A model generated the notes under the pieces. That model was not told the DNA's origin and searched no databases. It saw only the letters and a list, made by a program, of their open reading frames with translations. Positions 13,448 to 26,489 of a stretch of DNA of 64,000 nt are shown here, in pieces. The DNA lies in contig OU612075.1 in NCBI GenBank assembly GCA_914767715.1, positions 22,756,001 to 22,820,000 of the forward strand, in the 5' to 3' direction. Every line of letters begins with the position of its first letter. The stretch's first letter is position 1. This stretch comes from Membranipora membranacea. Lineage: Eukaryota > Bryozoa > Gymnolaemata > Cheilostomatida > Membraniporidae. A program made the translations under genes and the position numbers.

Positions 13448-13510
13448 CTGCTGTCATCAGGGAGGGTGGGATATATATATGGGTATATCCCACCCTACCT
13501 GCTGTCATCA
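13448..13510. repeat. Palindrome flanked by 12-bp direct repeats
   Basis: GGAGGGTGGGATATA and TATATCCCACCCTACC form a hairpin bounded on both sides by CTGCTGTCATCA (13448-13459 and 13499-13510). This looks like a very small insertion with target duplication. A similar GGGAGGGTGGGG palindrome is at 43857-43923. Confidence 0.55.
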
Positions 13511-13641
13511 CCAATGTTATTTTTACCTGAGTGAAAACCTTATACTGGCCATGAGATGAGAGGTTGTAGGATAAGAGTTTTGTATTAGTAGAAAACATTC
13601 CTACAGGATGGGAAAGGTAGATAACAATGATACCGTATATA

Positions 13642-14135
13642 TATATAATGTACAGATAGCTGTATTACCATTTATACTAATGTACTGCTAGCTGTATTAT
13701 CATATATATAATGCACGGATAGCTGTATTACCATATATATAATGTACGGATAGCTGTATTACCATATATATATTGTACGGATAGCTGTATTACCATATAT
13801 ATATTGTACGGATAGCTGTATTACCATATATATATTGTACGGATAGCTGTATTACCATATATATAATGTACGGATAGCTGTATTACCATATATATAATGT
13901 ACGGATAGCTGTATAACCATATATATAATGTACGGATAGCTGTATTACCATATATATATTGTACGGATAGCTGTATTACCATATATATAATGTACGGATA
14001 GCTGTATAACCATGTATATAATGTACGGATAGCTTTATTACCATATATATAATGTGCGGATAGCTGTATAACCATATATATAATGTACGGATAGCTGTAT
14101 TACCATATATATAATGTACTGCTAGCTGTATTACT
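13642..14135. repeat. 31-bp minisatellite, about 16 copies
   Basis: Units begin at 13649, 13681 and then every 31 bp to 14115. The core is TGTACGGATAGCTGTATTAC followed by CATATATATAA. The first two full units and the last one carry the variants TGTACAGATAG and TGTACTGCTAGC; inner units are nearly identical. The array starts about 9 bp after the stop codon of the minus-strand PAN gene, so it probably forms part of its 3' UTR. Confidence 0.9.
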
Positions 14136-14143
14136 CCCGGGTA

Positions 14144-17100
14144 TTAATGTGTAAGTTGATAGCAGCGATCATGTGCAGCTTCTACTAATGAGCTGTCGTC
14201 GGAATCGTCCGTCCATGAATGATGCAGCTTACATTTACCTGAATAAATAAAAACAGAACACAAGTAATAATAATAAACAAATGAAATCAAACTTTTCTAA
14301 AGTTATTTTTTTGACTGAATTCATTCCAAAACAAATTATCAAGTATCCCATCGCATTTCCAAATTTTAGGGTGGTCTAGCCTTTTACAAAGCTATGACAA
14401 CTCCTACATAGTTTACCATGCTGTTGGCCACAAGGAAGTCATGTGACCACTGTCTATTGAATTGTGGGAATTCTAAAACTACCAGTCCTTTGATTGATTG
14501 CCCCGAATCTGAGAACTACCCACCACCAGTCACCACCCCTATCTTACCTCCTTGGTTACCTTGTTGCTTTATCATTCCCTTTCTGGTTTTAGTGCGAAAG
14601 GCAGAAACTTAAGAAGAATGAGTGAGCGGTTCTAATCATCACTCCTTCCAACTACATCCGGTCAAGACTTCTCAGCTCAAGAAAATACCGGCATTTTATA
14701 AACTGTCAAATCTCAAAGAAGATCTCGAAAAGAGGTCAATGCCTTGTGTGGCTTCAAAAGAAGATCTCAAAATAGAGATTGTAAATATTGCTGTTATTTG
14801 CAAAAAGGTTATTGATACCTATTTACTGTTCATACCTGTACTATCTCAAAAAGAGATTTTGTATACCTGTGTTATTTTGGTTGAGGCGTAATCTAGCATG
14901 GATTGATAACGCCTCATTGTGAAACCAAATGTTTTCTCAAGAAAGCTATTTTATAGCAAAACGGAATGTAATGACTTTGAGTCAGTCATTGGTGTGCTTT
15001 GGTGATACTTAATCCAATAAACAAATGTTAAATATAAACCCCACAAACAGGATTGATTGATGAATTAAAAAATAATAATGGCCAATAATGAATTATAACC
15101 TCTGCACAAACAAACAGTGGAGGTTAATTACGGAATACTTTGACAGTACCAAAGCTGATGTGTTTTGGTTTTAAATTAACTGATCAATCGTTTGGAAAGC
15201 TGTTTGAATAATAGCATGACACACGATAGGCTTTCTATCGATCGGTTTCCAGAACATTTCACTTTCTGCCAACTAGTCTTTATTATTCAAATAGAGGACA
15301 ACTTCTAAGCAGGCTACATGCTTAAATTCTATTTTTGAAACAATGTGCCGCATTCTAACTCTTAGCAAACAGCATATTCCGTTTGTCAGTACAGAAGATG
15401 ATACAGAATCGTTGCAACTTTTCACAAAAATAAGTTTGTGCGGTTGTTTTCATATTGATTCTAAGAAGATATAAGATCTCTGCTACCTTCAGTAGTCTAC
15501 CTGCTTTCATTTAGTCAATCGATAAAAAGTCTGCTTTTCAAGTAAATTTGTCTATCAATATCATAAAATCCATAAATTCTCATATGACATTTTGTTTTAT
15601 TTACCTCAAAAGATTTTGTTTCGATTGGTTTGTTCTGACACTGGTGTGTAGGAGAGACCCGTAAATATTGATGGGTGAGATGAAGTTACCTGAGATTTTT
15701 ACAAGGATAACTGGTAGTTGATATTTTTCAAAGTACAATCAAATGTTTAATGATAAAATAGTCTGCGCCCCCCAGACTTTTGCCCCTCGCCCGACCGTCC
15801 CCCGGCGAGGGAAATGATAAAATATCAATACTCACCTAAACTCACTACAAGCATGATTTGATATAAACAATGCCTGTTGCCCGGATATTTTCTCATAATT
15901 TATTTATATGCTTGCATAAATCCGTGCGACAGGCCAAAATAATATCGCACATCAAACATAGCCTGGGCAGGCTGTCTGTATTGGTTGTCTCCTCCCCACC
16001 CACCCATCCCGGACAGCATGTCCAGGCTACATCACTTACAGCCATCAGAGAGCTTCCTCAATAAGATTTTGGTGATTACCTGTCTGTACGTTGAAGCTGA
16101 ACCCAGCACAGGACCCGAGATTAAAGCAGTGTATGGAGCAGATCTGTGCACCTGCTTCACCTTGAGATAGTAACATGGTCTCCAAGATGGCCGCCGCTCC
16201 TGGACAGGAAGATCCAGTCTTAACCTTAAACCCTCTCAAACCAGCTGTCAGGGAGAAAAAGGTCAAGTTACAGAAGCATACATGACAAGCCTCGCCTTGT
16301 CATCACTCAATGCCATTAAATACAAAGTGGTGGTACCACCTAGGTCTAGAAAAAAATATATACTGTCGAGGGTGCTAGAGGCTGGAACAATCATAAAGGA
16401 CTCGAGACTCAAACCAATGACTCCTGTTGCATAAACATGGGGCCGTTTTGCAATTCCCAACACAGAGTTAGATGATGATGATGGGGTATAAACTGGCAGG
16501 CCACAGGCTGCAGCCTAGACTAACCTTGTGGAGGAGAGTAAGGCAGGCCAGCTTCTGTTGTCTGCTGCAGAGTCGCAGTGGTAGTAAACATTGAAATTTT
16601 TCCGCTTTCATATTGGGTTTTCTCTTCAGGAGCTAAAGATGTGGTTATGATTGTGGCTGCCTCCGTTGTTGTGGCAGAAGTTGTTGGTGATGTTGCAGTG
16701 TTTGCTGAAGATGTTGTTGTCGTTGGTGAAGATGTTGTCGCCGATGTTTTTGATGTTTTTATAGTGGTTGTTATTGTTGATGATGCAGTTGTCGGGGTGC
16801 TGGTTGTGGTCAGTGTAGTAGTTGCTGTGGTTGCTGTAGGTGTTGTTGTAGTAGTTGATGTAGTTGTTGCTGTGGTTGTTGTAGGTGTTGTTGTAGAAGT
16901 TGATGTAGTTGTGGTTGTCATTGTCATGGATGGAGCACCGGGTAACTCTGAACCTGTTTCAAAAACAACGTGAAATCAAATAATATGTGAAATCAAAATT
17001 ATACAGCTCGCGCATCTTATAAGGGAAACAACCTGTATTCACATACTAAAACACCATCATATCGCCATCCAGTCTACAGCAAATTAACGAAACAACTATC

Positions 17101-19139
17101 TAGTAAGTTTTTTCGTCTACTGCATCCTAATGAAGTTTGGCAATGGAAAGCTAGAGTGTGTTCGAATAGCAATTATTTCCCAAAATGCATTGAATACTGC
17201 GTGAGTTACTTTAACTTACTAGTAGTCATTTTGATGACATCTCTTTCTTGAGTTGTCAAAAAGAAGTCAGGTTGCCTTGTCAGTATCACAGCGCTTACAG
17301 TCTCACTAGTGCTGATGATTTCCGTATGAAGGTTTGACTTTTTTATTAAGTAAATGAGTCTATAAATATAATGAGTGAAAAAAGGTAAAAAGTCTTGTGA
17401 GTTGGTAGGTTATGTGCTCAAACTCTGCTCAGGTTGTAGTATTCCATTATCAGCCACATTAATCCGGTGAGATCAAAGCAGGACAGGTTAGGCTTACCAT
17501 TCACCATTCACCATGTGAAAAATTCAAATTATAGATGAGTACAAATTTTTGTAACACAATATTGAATACAGTTCTGATTGACAATATTTTCTCACCGGCA
17601 GCAATTTGGTAATAGAAGGAAATCTCCCATATCTGCTGCCCAGGAACTGTAGTAGGGCATTAATTCAGTAGCCGAAGGAGACCCATTATCCACACCCACA
17701 GAACTGGAAGCTTTAAATTAAATTGTTGAAATAAATTTTGATATTCACAACAAGAATGTTTGAAGCACACAAAACATCAATAATAGATGATTGAATATTT
17801 GGTAAAACATGCCAGGTATACAGTGTAGGGTTGTATAAGTCCGATCAGACCTTGACTATACTGAGCGTATATATGTGAGGAACCGTCCCAGTCCTCCAGG
17901 CTTAGGTCCAGGAGTTCTCCGATCGGGAAAAAATGTATCATGAAATAGCTGTCATGTTCGGGAACCATGTAAAATCCTGACACGTCTATAGCCATAAAGA
18001 AGCTCATTACCTGTAAGTATATATAAACAGTAATGGGTTAATCTCTATTCAGGCTCGCCCATAAACACATAAAACAAGTCGAGCAGGGGGGGGAGAGGCA
18101 AGAGTCTGGGGGCTCAGACTAATGAGCTTATAATCCCCTGAGATTAAAGTATATAATCTTATTAGAAATCGGCAGTTGAGCTCATGTTTTTACTCAATGA
18201 GACAAATTTTCTTATTAGCTGAGAGGGCCGAGTCTTCTAGAAATACATAATGATAAAGAATATGGTTTACCTATAGGAGAATTTGTACGAGCTTGTATAC
18301 CAGGGACAAATTTTTAAGCGTTTCGTAACCTAGAGCACATGCGCTTATGGCTTGATTTGCTGATATGTAGGATAAGAGTAATTATAGAATATACGCACAC
18401 TTGTCACGCTGTTGACCAGGGTAGATATAGTACTGCTGACTGTATCAATGAGTCTAACTATCGCTATGTTAGAACAGACCACTAAGTGAGTCGAGTTGAT
18501 CGCCGTAAGATACTCTGGGTAGGATACACCAGCTCCTGTCCCGGTACCAGGTGAGAATACACCATCTCTGAATCCTGCTGCCCCGTAGTCGATGAGAGTT
18601 GTCACCTCCTCAGTGATTGGGTCTATCAGTCTGATAGCGTCGTCATTATTTCCTTGTTGGCCAACTGCCAAGAATGAACCAAAGGTAGTGCAGCTGATCG
18701 GTTTGTTAAATTTTGCGTAATGTCTCACATCGTCCGTAAATCCCTTACTGGGTCCTCCCCAGACGACACTCGCCGCAGGAGGATCGAGAGTGATACGCGC
18801 CACACCATGATAGACCACAGCGTATACACTATTATCATCTACAGGGTCGAGACATAGATCATATAACTCATAGTTCAGAGATCTAAGGGTGACAGTCGCA
18901 TCTACCAGAGTAGACTCGATCTTATCCCCTTCTGCGTAGCCTGTCAACGCTACCGTAATACCCAGCAGTATGATAGTGAGATCTGAAACATAGATAGGAG
19001 ATAGGGATTATTACTCAACCAAATAATATCAGCATGAGTGAAGAAATCAAAATAAACACCCGAGAACTGAAGGCTAAAAATTGAGCAGTTAAACATGAGC
19101 GAGTAACTTCAATGATATTAGTCTTAGATACTCACCCAT
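14144..19139 (-). CDS. Secreted protein: propeller-like domain, Thr-rich mucin stalk, PAN/apple domain
   Basis: Seven exons in transcript order: 19139-19136, 18982-18399, 18010-17851, 17646-17596, 16953-16525, 16244-16080, 14238-14144. They encode 495 residues with consistent phases. The first coding exon is only ATGG (context GCCATGG), spliced to give MDLTIILLGITVALTGYAEG, a signal peptide. Residues ~20-265 read as repeated beta-strand units (YAVVYHGVARITL, AIRLIDPITEEVTTL, HLVVCSNIAIVRLI), suggesting a propeller-like fold. Residues ~270-360 are almost pure Thr with Ser/Pro, a mucin-like O-glycosylated stalk. The C-terminus (SSCPG, ICSIHC, GSCAGFSFN, GKCKL) fits a PAN/apple domain. There is no membrane anchor, so it is secreted and probably adhesive or matrix-associated. 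The donor at the end of exon 2 (AGT/GTGCGT) is the least certain junction. Confidence 0.8.
15757..15815. repeat. GC-rich double-hairpin repeat (copy 1)
   Basis: AGTCTGCGCCCCCCAGACT and CTCGCCCGACCGTCCCCCGGCGAG form two adjacent hairpins in an AT-rich intron of the PAN gene. The same pair of stems recurs at about 18080, 29862 and 58637, in either orientation. Confidence 0.65.
18080..18125. repeat. GC-rich double-hairpin repeat (copy 2, degraded)
   Basis: GGGGGGGAGAGGCAAGAGTCTGGGGGCTCAGACT keeps the AGTCTG/CAGACT stem (here split over two quoted parts: GAGAGGCAAG and AGTCTGGGGGCTCAGACT). The CTCGCC stem is degraded. It is in an intron of the PAN gene. Confidence 0.55.
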
Positions 19140-20677
19140 GGCTGATTATCTCCAGAGCAAGACCCCTGCTGGCTCCCTCTCTTCTCTCAATCTGATAGAA
19201 TTATCCGACTCTGACTGATAAGGCTAAATTATCAAAATACCAAACCACATAAATCTATCCATAATACGAGGACAAAGGAGTGTCCAGAAAATATCAATAT
19301 AATTTCCTGTTATCAGGAAGTGTATAATATGAAGTACATTAAGGGGATCAGATTACCACAGGCCCAGTTCTGTCTCAATAGGTCTAAACGTCACAAAATC
19401 AAGTGCCGGAAAATCACTCAGAAATTAAACAACATCTCTGTTTGTATTTCATTAAAGTTTGCATCTCAAGGTCTTTCTTGTGTATCCGCATGACCGCCAT
19501 TTAATGGTATCGACGGCTCTTATACTGAATAATACTGATTTTAGGTAAAATTACACATTTTCCTGAATCCATAAGCCAAAAGCGGTTTGATTTTAAAACA
19601 ACTGCTGGTAAATTTGGCATGCATCTACTTTAGAGATTATTTAATGGGACATGTTCCACCAAGGAGTTAGAGACAAACTCCTTGGTTTCACTGAGTGCGA
19701 TAAAAGTATGCACCCCATCGGCTGCTAGGAGAAACATCGAGCGGAAAATTGCATTACACTCCAATTATATTTATTTTATAACATAAAAGTGTTCACATAA
19801 TTACTTGACTCACAGTTTGAAAGGTAAGAGTGATAACTTCTCACGCTCAAAAAGAGGCTAGAAAGATGAGGTTATTCTTCACGTGTGTCCATATAAGATA
19901 AGGGAGGGTGGTAGGGATAATAATTAAATTTGGTTTCTCAAATACAGGCTCCTGCTAGCCAAAAAATAATTGTCCTGATGTCAGCTCAATCATTATTTTT
20001 CTTGGGACATCACTAAATTTTTACAGACATTGATTTGCCATATCCTGCCTGTGATGATATAAAGCCAATATTCAGGCAGCTGCAAACAAAAAACAACAGT
20101 TCTATTTGCTTTGTTATATTATTATCTGCACAAATGTAACGCCCTGTTGTGGTAGAGTAAAGCGGAGAGGCGTAATCAAATATGTTCTGCATCCGGAAGT
20201 TGACCAATTGTCACCATATATATACTCGATATATAATATTTCTGCTATTTGTGTATATCCTTGATTAACAATCGACTTCTCACAAATTAAATTGGAAGAA
20301 ATTGATCAACACCATTATCTGGGGATTATGTACATTAGACCAAGGAGACATAACTCCGCATTGCTCTATAATTATTGATCTTATGTGTGACAGCATTGTA
20401 AGTATTTATACGCTCATAAACAATTGAGGTCTTATTATGAATATATTGATCTATCTATGTCACAGTCACAGTAAACATATTAGTCCTATAAAGTGTACAG
20501 CGTTCAGTCTGTATATCAAAAGTTACAATCAAAGTTTGGTTATTTCTTACCTACACGACTAGCTGCATCAGTTAACCTGCTGCTCCATAAGCTTTACTCA
20601 GACTATACCCTGCTACACACTGACATCCATCTGTAGAGTGGAATGACTCTGAGGCTGACTTACACCTCTTAGCATAT
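19140..20677. other. Divergent promoter region, no gene seen
   Basis: The PAN gene (-) and the next gene (+) start at its two ends, so it should hold both promoters. A small hairpin, ACCAAGGAGTT/AACTCCTTGGT, lies near 19656-19692. No coding sequence could be supported. Confidence 0.45.
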
Positions 20678-23600
20678 ATGGCAGCAGCTGTAAGTCAACC
20701 TCTCAAAGACCCAGAATTCTACACTCCCCTCTTCAAAGGTGAGAAGCGTATAACCTGTATGGTTGATGACTGGTCAACAAAAGACGTTTTCACACAGTTT
20801 TTGTACAGAATCCAGTGGGAACTGTTTTCAGAACGTATCCCGTCTATATTTATATGTGGGTACTCAGTTCCGACTGGTTTCCACCAGTTCTCACTCACTT
20901 CTAACACTGTGTATAACTGCTGCACACATTTCAGGCACAAATGAAAATGATTAGAAAGACAATAACGGCTAATTTCATGTTACAGTCAGCACCTACCTGA
21001 GACAGCCCCTTTACTTGGCTGGCAGTGTCAGCGATGAGCCGGAGATATACAGTCAGGGTGACAACGGCAGCAGCCGGAGGAGCAGTGTGACTCTGAGCCT
21101 CTCTGATAGCTCATCTATCAGTGGTAGCAGTAGGCGGTCAGCGGGAGGATTCAGTCGGCGAGCTGAAAGATTCGGTACTCTCTACGCTCTCGAGCTTCTC
21201 TGTGATATCGAGACAAAGGTATGAGAAGTAAAACACACGAGATGTCAGGCTCTTCAGTTTAAAACTTCAACAAGATGCAAACTTTCCACCTAATTATTAT
21301 TTAAACTTTGTTGTTATTTTTGTTTGACAGAGTCTTTTGTATCTTAGAACAAAATGTCCGTCAAGATTCTTCCAGTCAGAAACATCAGTGCTGGTCAGTA
21401 TGTTACATCCTGACAAATCTACACTATCGGTGAGTATACTGTATATATATACTGTATATACTGTGTATACTGTACGGACATCCTCAAACTTCTGGGGCTG
21501 CTTAAGTAGATCAATCTCCTCTCCGAGCCGCTGCCGGCTCACTAGCAGAATGAGAGTGATCGGGATTCAACTGGATGAAACTTGATCTAGGATTTAGGTA
21601 GGCCATCAGCCAGGACTAGTTTCTAGTTATGGTGTTGCGAAGAATGGGTTATAATACAACTTTGTCTGCCTACTCCCCCCTCCCTAGAGTCCGTCGGACG
21701 TAGGCAAAAATAAGAGGGCTCAAACCACTTGAGAATACGATGAAGCTGTCTTGTATACAAAGAAAGTGGATAACTCCATGTGGTGACATGTATAGCTGAC
21801 TGTTTTGTTTGGTTCTTTGTATCCAGAGTTTTTATTTAGAGAAGAACAAGGAGTGTATTCCCAGAAGCATACGGATATATGTCAACAGGAAGTCTTCCTA
21901 AGGGCCAAACTAAAGCGAGTACTCTTATACCGAATGATGATATTAAGTTATCGGGTATGTAATGAATGAATGGTATGAAGTTGACTTTCACCTGCTGCCA
22001 TGTCACACAATACTGACACCGAGTGTTGTGTGAAGACAATTCCTCAGTGTCACAGCCGTACCATTATCTGCATTCTGTTTTGATAAAATTCTTTGGGCAA
22101 AACCAATGTATTATAGGCTAAAGTTACATGTCATCGACAAGTTTGTGAGAAATATCAGACAGATAAGACCATGCACATTTCGATTACAGAGTATTTTGAG
22201 AAGTTAGCGAAGGTTCACCAGCTGACGAGCTTATCCAGTCAGATAAACAGTGACATCACAGCGCTGCCGACACATAAGTACATTCCACATCAGCTCGCTG
22301 TGCTACATGTGAGTCAGAGCAGATGTGATAAACATGGTAGTAGTAGTAGAGTGTAATATTGTCTTATGAGATATATTTTCATTACAATTATTGGCATCAC
22401 CAACATTGAGGAGGATATTTCTGCAATGGAATGTGCAACATATAATATATCTTCAAGTTGTGACATGTACTATATCTCCATGCTTAATCTGTGCCTGACC
22501 TCACAGTTAAGAAAACACCAAAAAGTTCTGGGCCAATGATAATGTCCAATCTCTCTCTCTAACCTCTGATAAATTAGAAAACCTACACCTTTTTCCTTTT
22601 AGGGAACATTGAATGAGGAATTCTCGGACCCTAGCTCCTCGTTTTATACATACAAGCAGCTAATAGAGGGAAGATTCGACTCGTTGAAACAAAGACTTAG
22701 CGAGAATAATAATCAATTGATCCAAAATCATGAGGACTGGTAAGTCAATATAAGCTGTGCCTGCAATATTCTCAACAAAGTCTCTGCAAATAGTATGACG
22801 AGACAGCAGTCTATAAATAACAAATTGATGGGTTGGGAGTTAAAGGTATATCTGTTGATCTAGTAAATTAAAATGTTAAATTTCCCCCTTAGCCTCAAAC
22901 GCCTACGTATCATTCTAGAGATCTCAGTCTAGTTTAGAAAATTATTCTATGTTAAAAAGCAGCCTGTGGCCCAGTTAAGACTTATTTGCCCTCAAAGTTG
23001 GGATGAGAAGGTACTAAAAAGGTACTATTTTTTTCCTTTGGAGTTGTGATCACTTGTTGAAAATAGTACCTTTTTAGTACCTCAGATTATAATGGGAATT
23101 ACAGTACTTTGTAACTAAGGCGTATTGTTATGACACAGTGGTTTTGATATTCTGCATGTGATATCAAAACACACAGAATTTATCTATTGAATGAATGAGT
23201 GAATACAAGGCATTATTTATCTGTCCCATGTGGTTTAGCTGGTAAAATGGGATAGTGTATGACATTTCATAATTCAATGACAAAGCTAACGATCTAAATC
23301 GAACATGGCAAAAAATTACAGCTCTAGCTCATCCGACAGTGAGAATGAAAATTACAGTGAGAGCAAGATTGAATATCATTTAGGAGGCATTTGTAGCAAA
23401 TCGACGCCGAGTCCATGTGATTATCAGAGGAGAAATATCTCCTGAGGTAGTCACACCTCTCAAGTTTAAATCTGTATGATTTCGGCCACTGGAAATAACT
23501 CACAGTGCTTTGGCAGATACAACATTTTCTGTTAACCATGGTTACTGCTCAAGATAGAAATTGGCAATATAAAGGCAGATCAATACATCGCTAAGTATTT

Positions 23601-26489
23601 CAAGATTTTGTTTACATTAATATGATGAATAAATAAGATTGTGGTTATGACATTCCAATCAAACTCAGTCTTCAGCCCGCATGAAAACCAGTGATATGCT
23701 TCAAATATTGCTTCATGAATAGCGGCTTTCAATAGAATTTCAATGGAAGATACAAAATTTTCACAGGTAGATTGTGTGTTTTTCTTGAAAATATGTATTT
23801 CCAAATCGCACAGAAATCTAAAATAAATTCTTTGCAAATCTCGACATTTCAGGCATTAGGATGATGTTGAAATCCAAAGCATGCAATGATTAATACTGAG
23901 TGATTTGAGGTTTTGACAATCTTTTTAACAATTTTTGCAAATATTCTGATGTTTAAACACTCAAGGTCTTTTGGATAAAGTGTTGTTTACATTGTTTAAA
24001 AACTAGAAATTACAAGTCACAAAGTAAATTCAACTCAATAAATTTGTCATCTAGTTGTTTCGGACTTCAGGGTGATGTAAATGTAAATGAACTTGACTGC
24101 CTCCTAAAGAGGAGTATTGATAATCGTGTTAGCAGTGGGATACCTGGAGAAACTTTCTATTTTTTCGTTAGATCTTGTCCATCTGTGTGCATCACAGATA
24201 CTCAGCACATCTTAACATACTCTATCAATATTACTGACTGAGTGCAGCAGGTCTTATGAGTGCACATGTCACTGCACACAACAGTCACTTAGGAAATTAA
24301 TTTGTCGAGTTTTTGAGTTATTTCGTCAGTATGGATCTGATTCGGGAGGCTAGTGTTGGGTATATTGCAAGATATTGTACAAACTATAAAGCATTGCATG
24401 GACCATTTTTGGGTTAATCTGAAATAAGCAAGGCTTTGTCAGCAGGAAGAATCAATTGCTCCATTATAATCTTATTTTAACAGAGCAAACAAGCGCATCG
24501 GTCTGAAATGAAAATCACTCATTTTCATGCTTGAAAAACAGCTAACAGGGAATGCATCAAAGTCATAGTCGTTGATTGTAATGTACAGTGGTTCTTCTAA
24601 TCTTTTCTTTGACATGGGCTCATAACAGATATAAAGGTTGTTTTGATTAGCTGTCTCAACTCATCAAATAGTGTGTATACAAATTGTAGAGCTTTCTTTT
24701 GAACTTTTATGTCATCAGACAGACTTGTGACTGGCTTTGTCATTTAATTGCAAAAGTTGTTATCTAACCACAATAGTCACTAATATAACAGTATTTCCCC
24801 AATAACAGGCTCATCACAAATCGCCTGGACTAGTTGGGCGGCAACTCAATGTTGTTAACTTATAACCCCCAAACCTACCAGACCAAATAACCCTGATGAC
24901 TAATTTCATATGCAAATGCATGTGTGATAGCTGTCTTAATCTGATTTCAAGCTCAAAATTGATACCAAGAAACCTGTTCTTTTACAAACACTTTAAACTC
25001 ATAGAAATATGTACCTGCTACCTGATACCATTATCTAAGATCTGTGAGTATAATACACACTCTGATTGGATATCTGTCAGGCTCTGGGCACCTGTTGGTG
25101 GATGTCACCAAGCATCAGGAAGTATTGTCAACTTGACCTATTAGATTGTCATCATAAATTTAAACCAGCACACTTTTTGTTAACACTTTTATAGGCAGTC
25201 TATTTCATTCCAGTTGTGAAATGTTTTCCGAATGTAGTGTCGAGAAAAAAAAGAAAAGGGAAAAAAGAAAGCTTAAAAATGAAGATTGGTTAAAATGAAG
25301 ATAGACATAGGCATAATAACTATAAAAGAAATAATGTAAATATCCTGGACTTGACAGTAATATCTGTACCAGAATTGATATAGTTGCCGACAAGCAGTAT
25401 AAAAAAAGGTTGGCTTCGATGACCGAACAAAAACTAAATGGTTTATAATTATAATATATTATTGGCATTGTTGCAAATTCCCTGTATATTAGCTCATTTA
25501 ATGAGATGCCAGCTGCGGACTCGGAGAACCCTCGATGAACTATGAATAGTGCAGCGGAAAGAAAGCTTTCGTAATCATCTTTCGTGGAATTCGGTTGAAT
25601 TATTAATTTTTTGCATGCAATTATTACGCAAAATAGTTTGACTTCCACTTACGAGGCCCAGATGAAATCTGGAACAAAAATAAAAAATTAATTTCCACTA
25701 GAGAACGTTCCCATGTTGGCAGGTCTTCAACACACTTCTGACCCACACAGAATATTTTGAATTATATACAAAATATGACTTATACTGGGTGACCCTCTAT
25801 TTAAGGTCATTTTGTGTATCGATACCAGAGAATAAATATACTCTTAATTATTGTAAATATTTCTGTTCCAAACCACATAACAGAAATAAATATTTATACA
25901 AATTGCCTACAAAATCAATTATTCCTCCAGAATTCTGAATCAGTCCATAATTGTAAGTCATCTTTTCCCATTTCATCTTGATATCTACTCCTCATTTAAA
26001 GATATGCGATTTTTAACTTACTGTGGTTTGGCTGGTCATATAATCAAAACGCATGAAGTTACCATAGGAGTCAAAGAAATTTGGTTTTATGAATGCAGAG
26101 GACTAATGCTAACGAAATTGAAAACCTTGATTTTTTCCATGTTTTGATGAGCTTAAAACGTACCAATGTTGTTCGGAATGAGCATGGAATCATAGAAATA
26201 TAGACTGTTGGTGATAATTGGTGAAATTTAAAGCAATTGACTTTTGTAGCCTTGCTGAATACCGATCCAGTATGACATTCTCTTAGTTTGACATTATAGA
26301 GGCTGTGAAGCATTTTATGAACCTGCCCAATACTAAATCCCATCTGTCCTTTGCATAATGTTAAATTAAAATTCAATTTCTGTTAGGCTGATGGAACTGA
26401 CTAGTGATTTAGTGGAATACACAGATACCATCCCTCCAGAGGTAAACAATAGGATAGCTGATGTTATACAAATCTGCTCTACTCTATAA
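20678..26489 (+). CDS. Unrecognised soluble, largely helical protein
   Basis: Seven exons: 20678-20738, 20986-21218, 21331-21429, 21829-21954, 22159-22308, 22603-22739, 26387-26489. They encode about 302 residues, ending at TAA 26487. Phases match if exons 4 and 5 use acceptors that keep frame; exon 5 might instead start at 22192, which is 11 residues shorter. The start MAAAVSQPLKDPEFYTPLFK has no signal peptide, and there are no TM segments. Residues ~35-75 are Ser/Arg/Gly-rich and likely disordered, with basophilic phosphorylation-type contexts (RRSS, SSRRS). The remainder is rich in Leu, Lys and Glu with predicted helices (EVFLRAKLKRVLLYRMMILS; RFDSLKQRLSENNNQLIQNH). I do not recognise the family. 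The last intron is 3.6 kb, much longer than the others. Confidence 0.7.
23009..23083. repeat. Small foldback element
   Basis: AAGGTACTAAAAAGGTACTA and its mirror TAGTACCTTTTTAGTACCT enclose about 35 nt. It lies in the long intron of the unrecognised plus-strand gene. No duplication of the flanks was identified. Confidence 0.6.

Larger units (their letters stand above)
9344..14143. other. Intergenic region with SINEs and tandem repeats
   Basis: This lies between the tetraspan start and the end of the PAN-domain gene. It holds two tRNA-derived repeats, a palindrome flanked by 12-bp direct repeats, AT-rich microsatellites near 12850 and 13240, and the 31-bp array. I found no convincing exon chain. 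Confidence 0.45.

Noticed and set aside
13821-14075. Open frame reading through the 31-bp array
   Set aside because: The repeat period creates a periodic peptide; no start context or splice link supports it.
13642-14135. Regular 31-bp repeats could look like a CRISPR array
   Set aside because: The units are head-to-tail without unique spacers, in eukaryotic DNA; it is a minisatellite.
15840-15880. Candidate last exon of the PAN gene ending at 15844
   Set aside because: It gives a stop in the needed phase; the exon at 14144-14238 supplies the expected GKCKL PAN ending and a correct phase.
16578-16973. Val-rich plus-strand open frame
   Set aside because: It is the antisense of the Thr-rich mucin exon (ACN codons read backwards as NGT).
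18345-18398. Extension of PAN-gene exon 2 to the stop at 18345
   Set aside because: A downstream exon (18010-17851) joins in phase from a GTGCGT donor and continues to the mucin and PAN exons.
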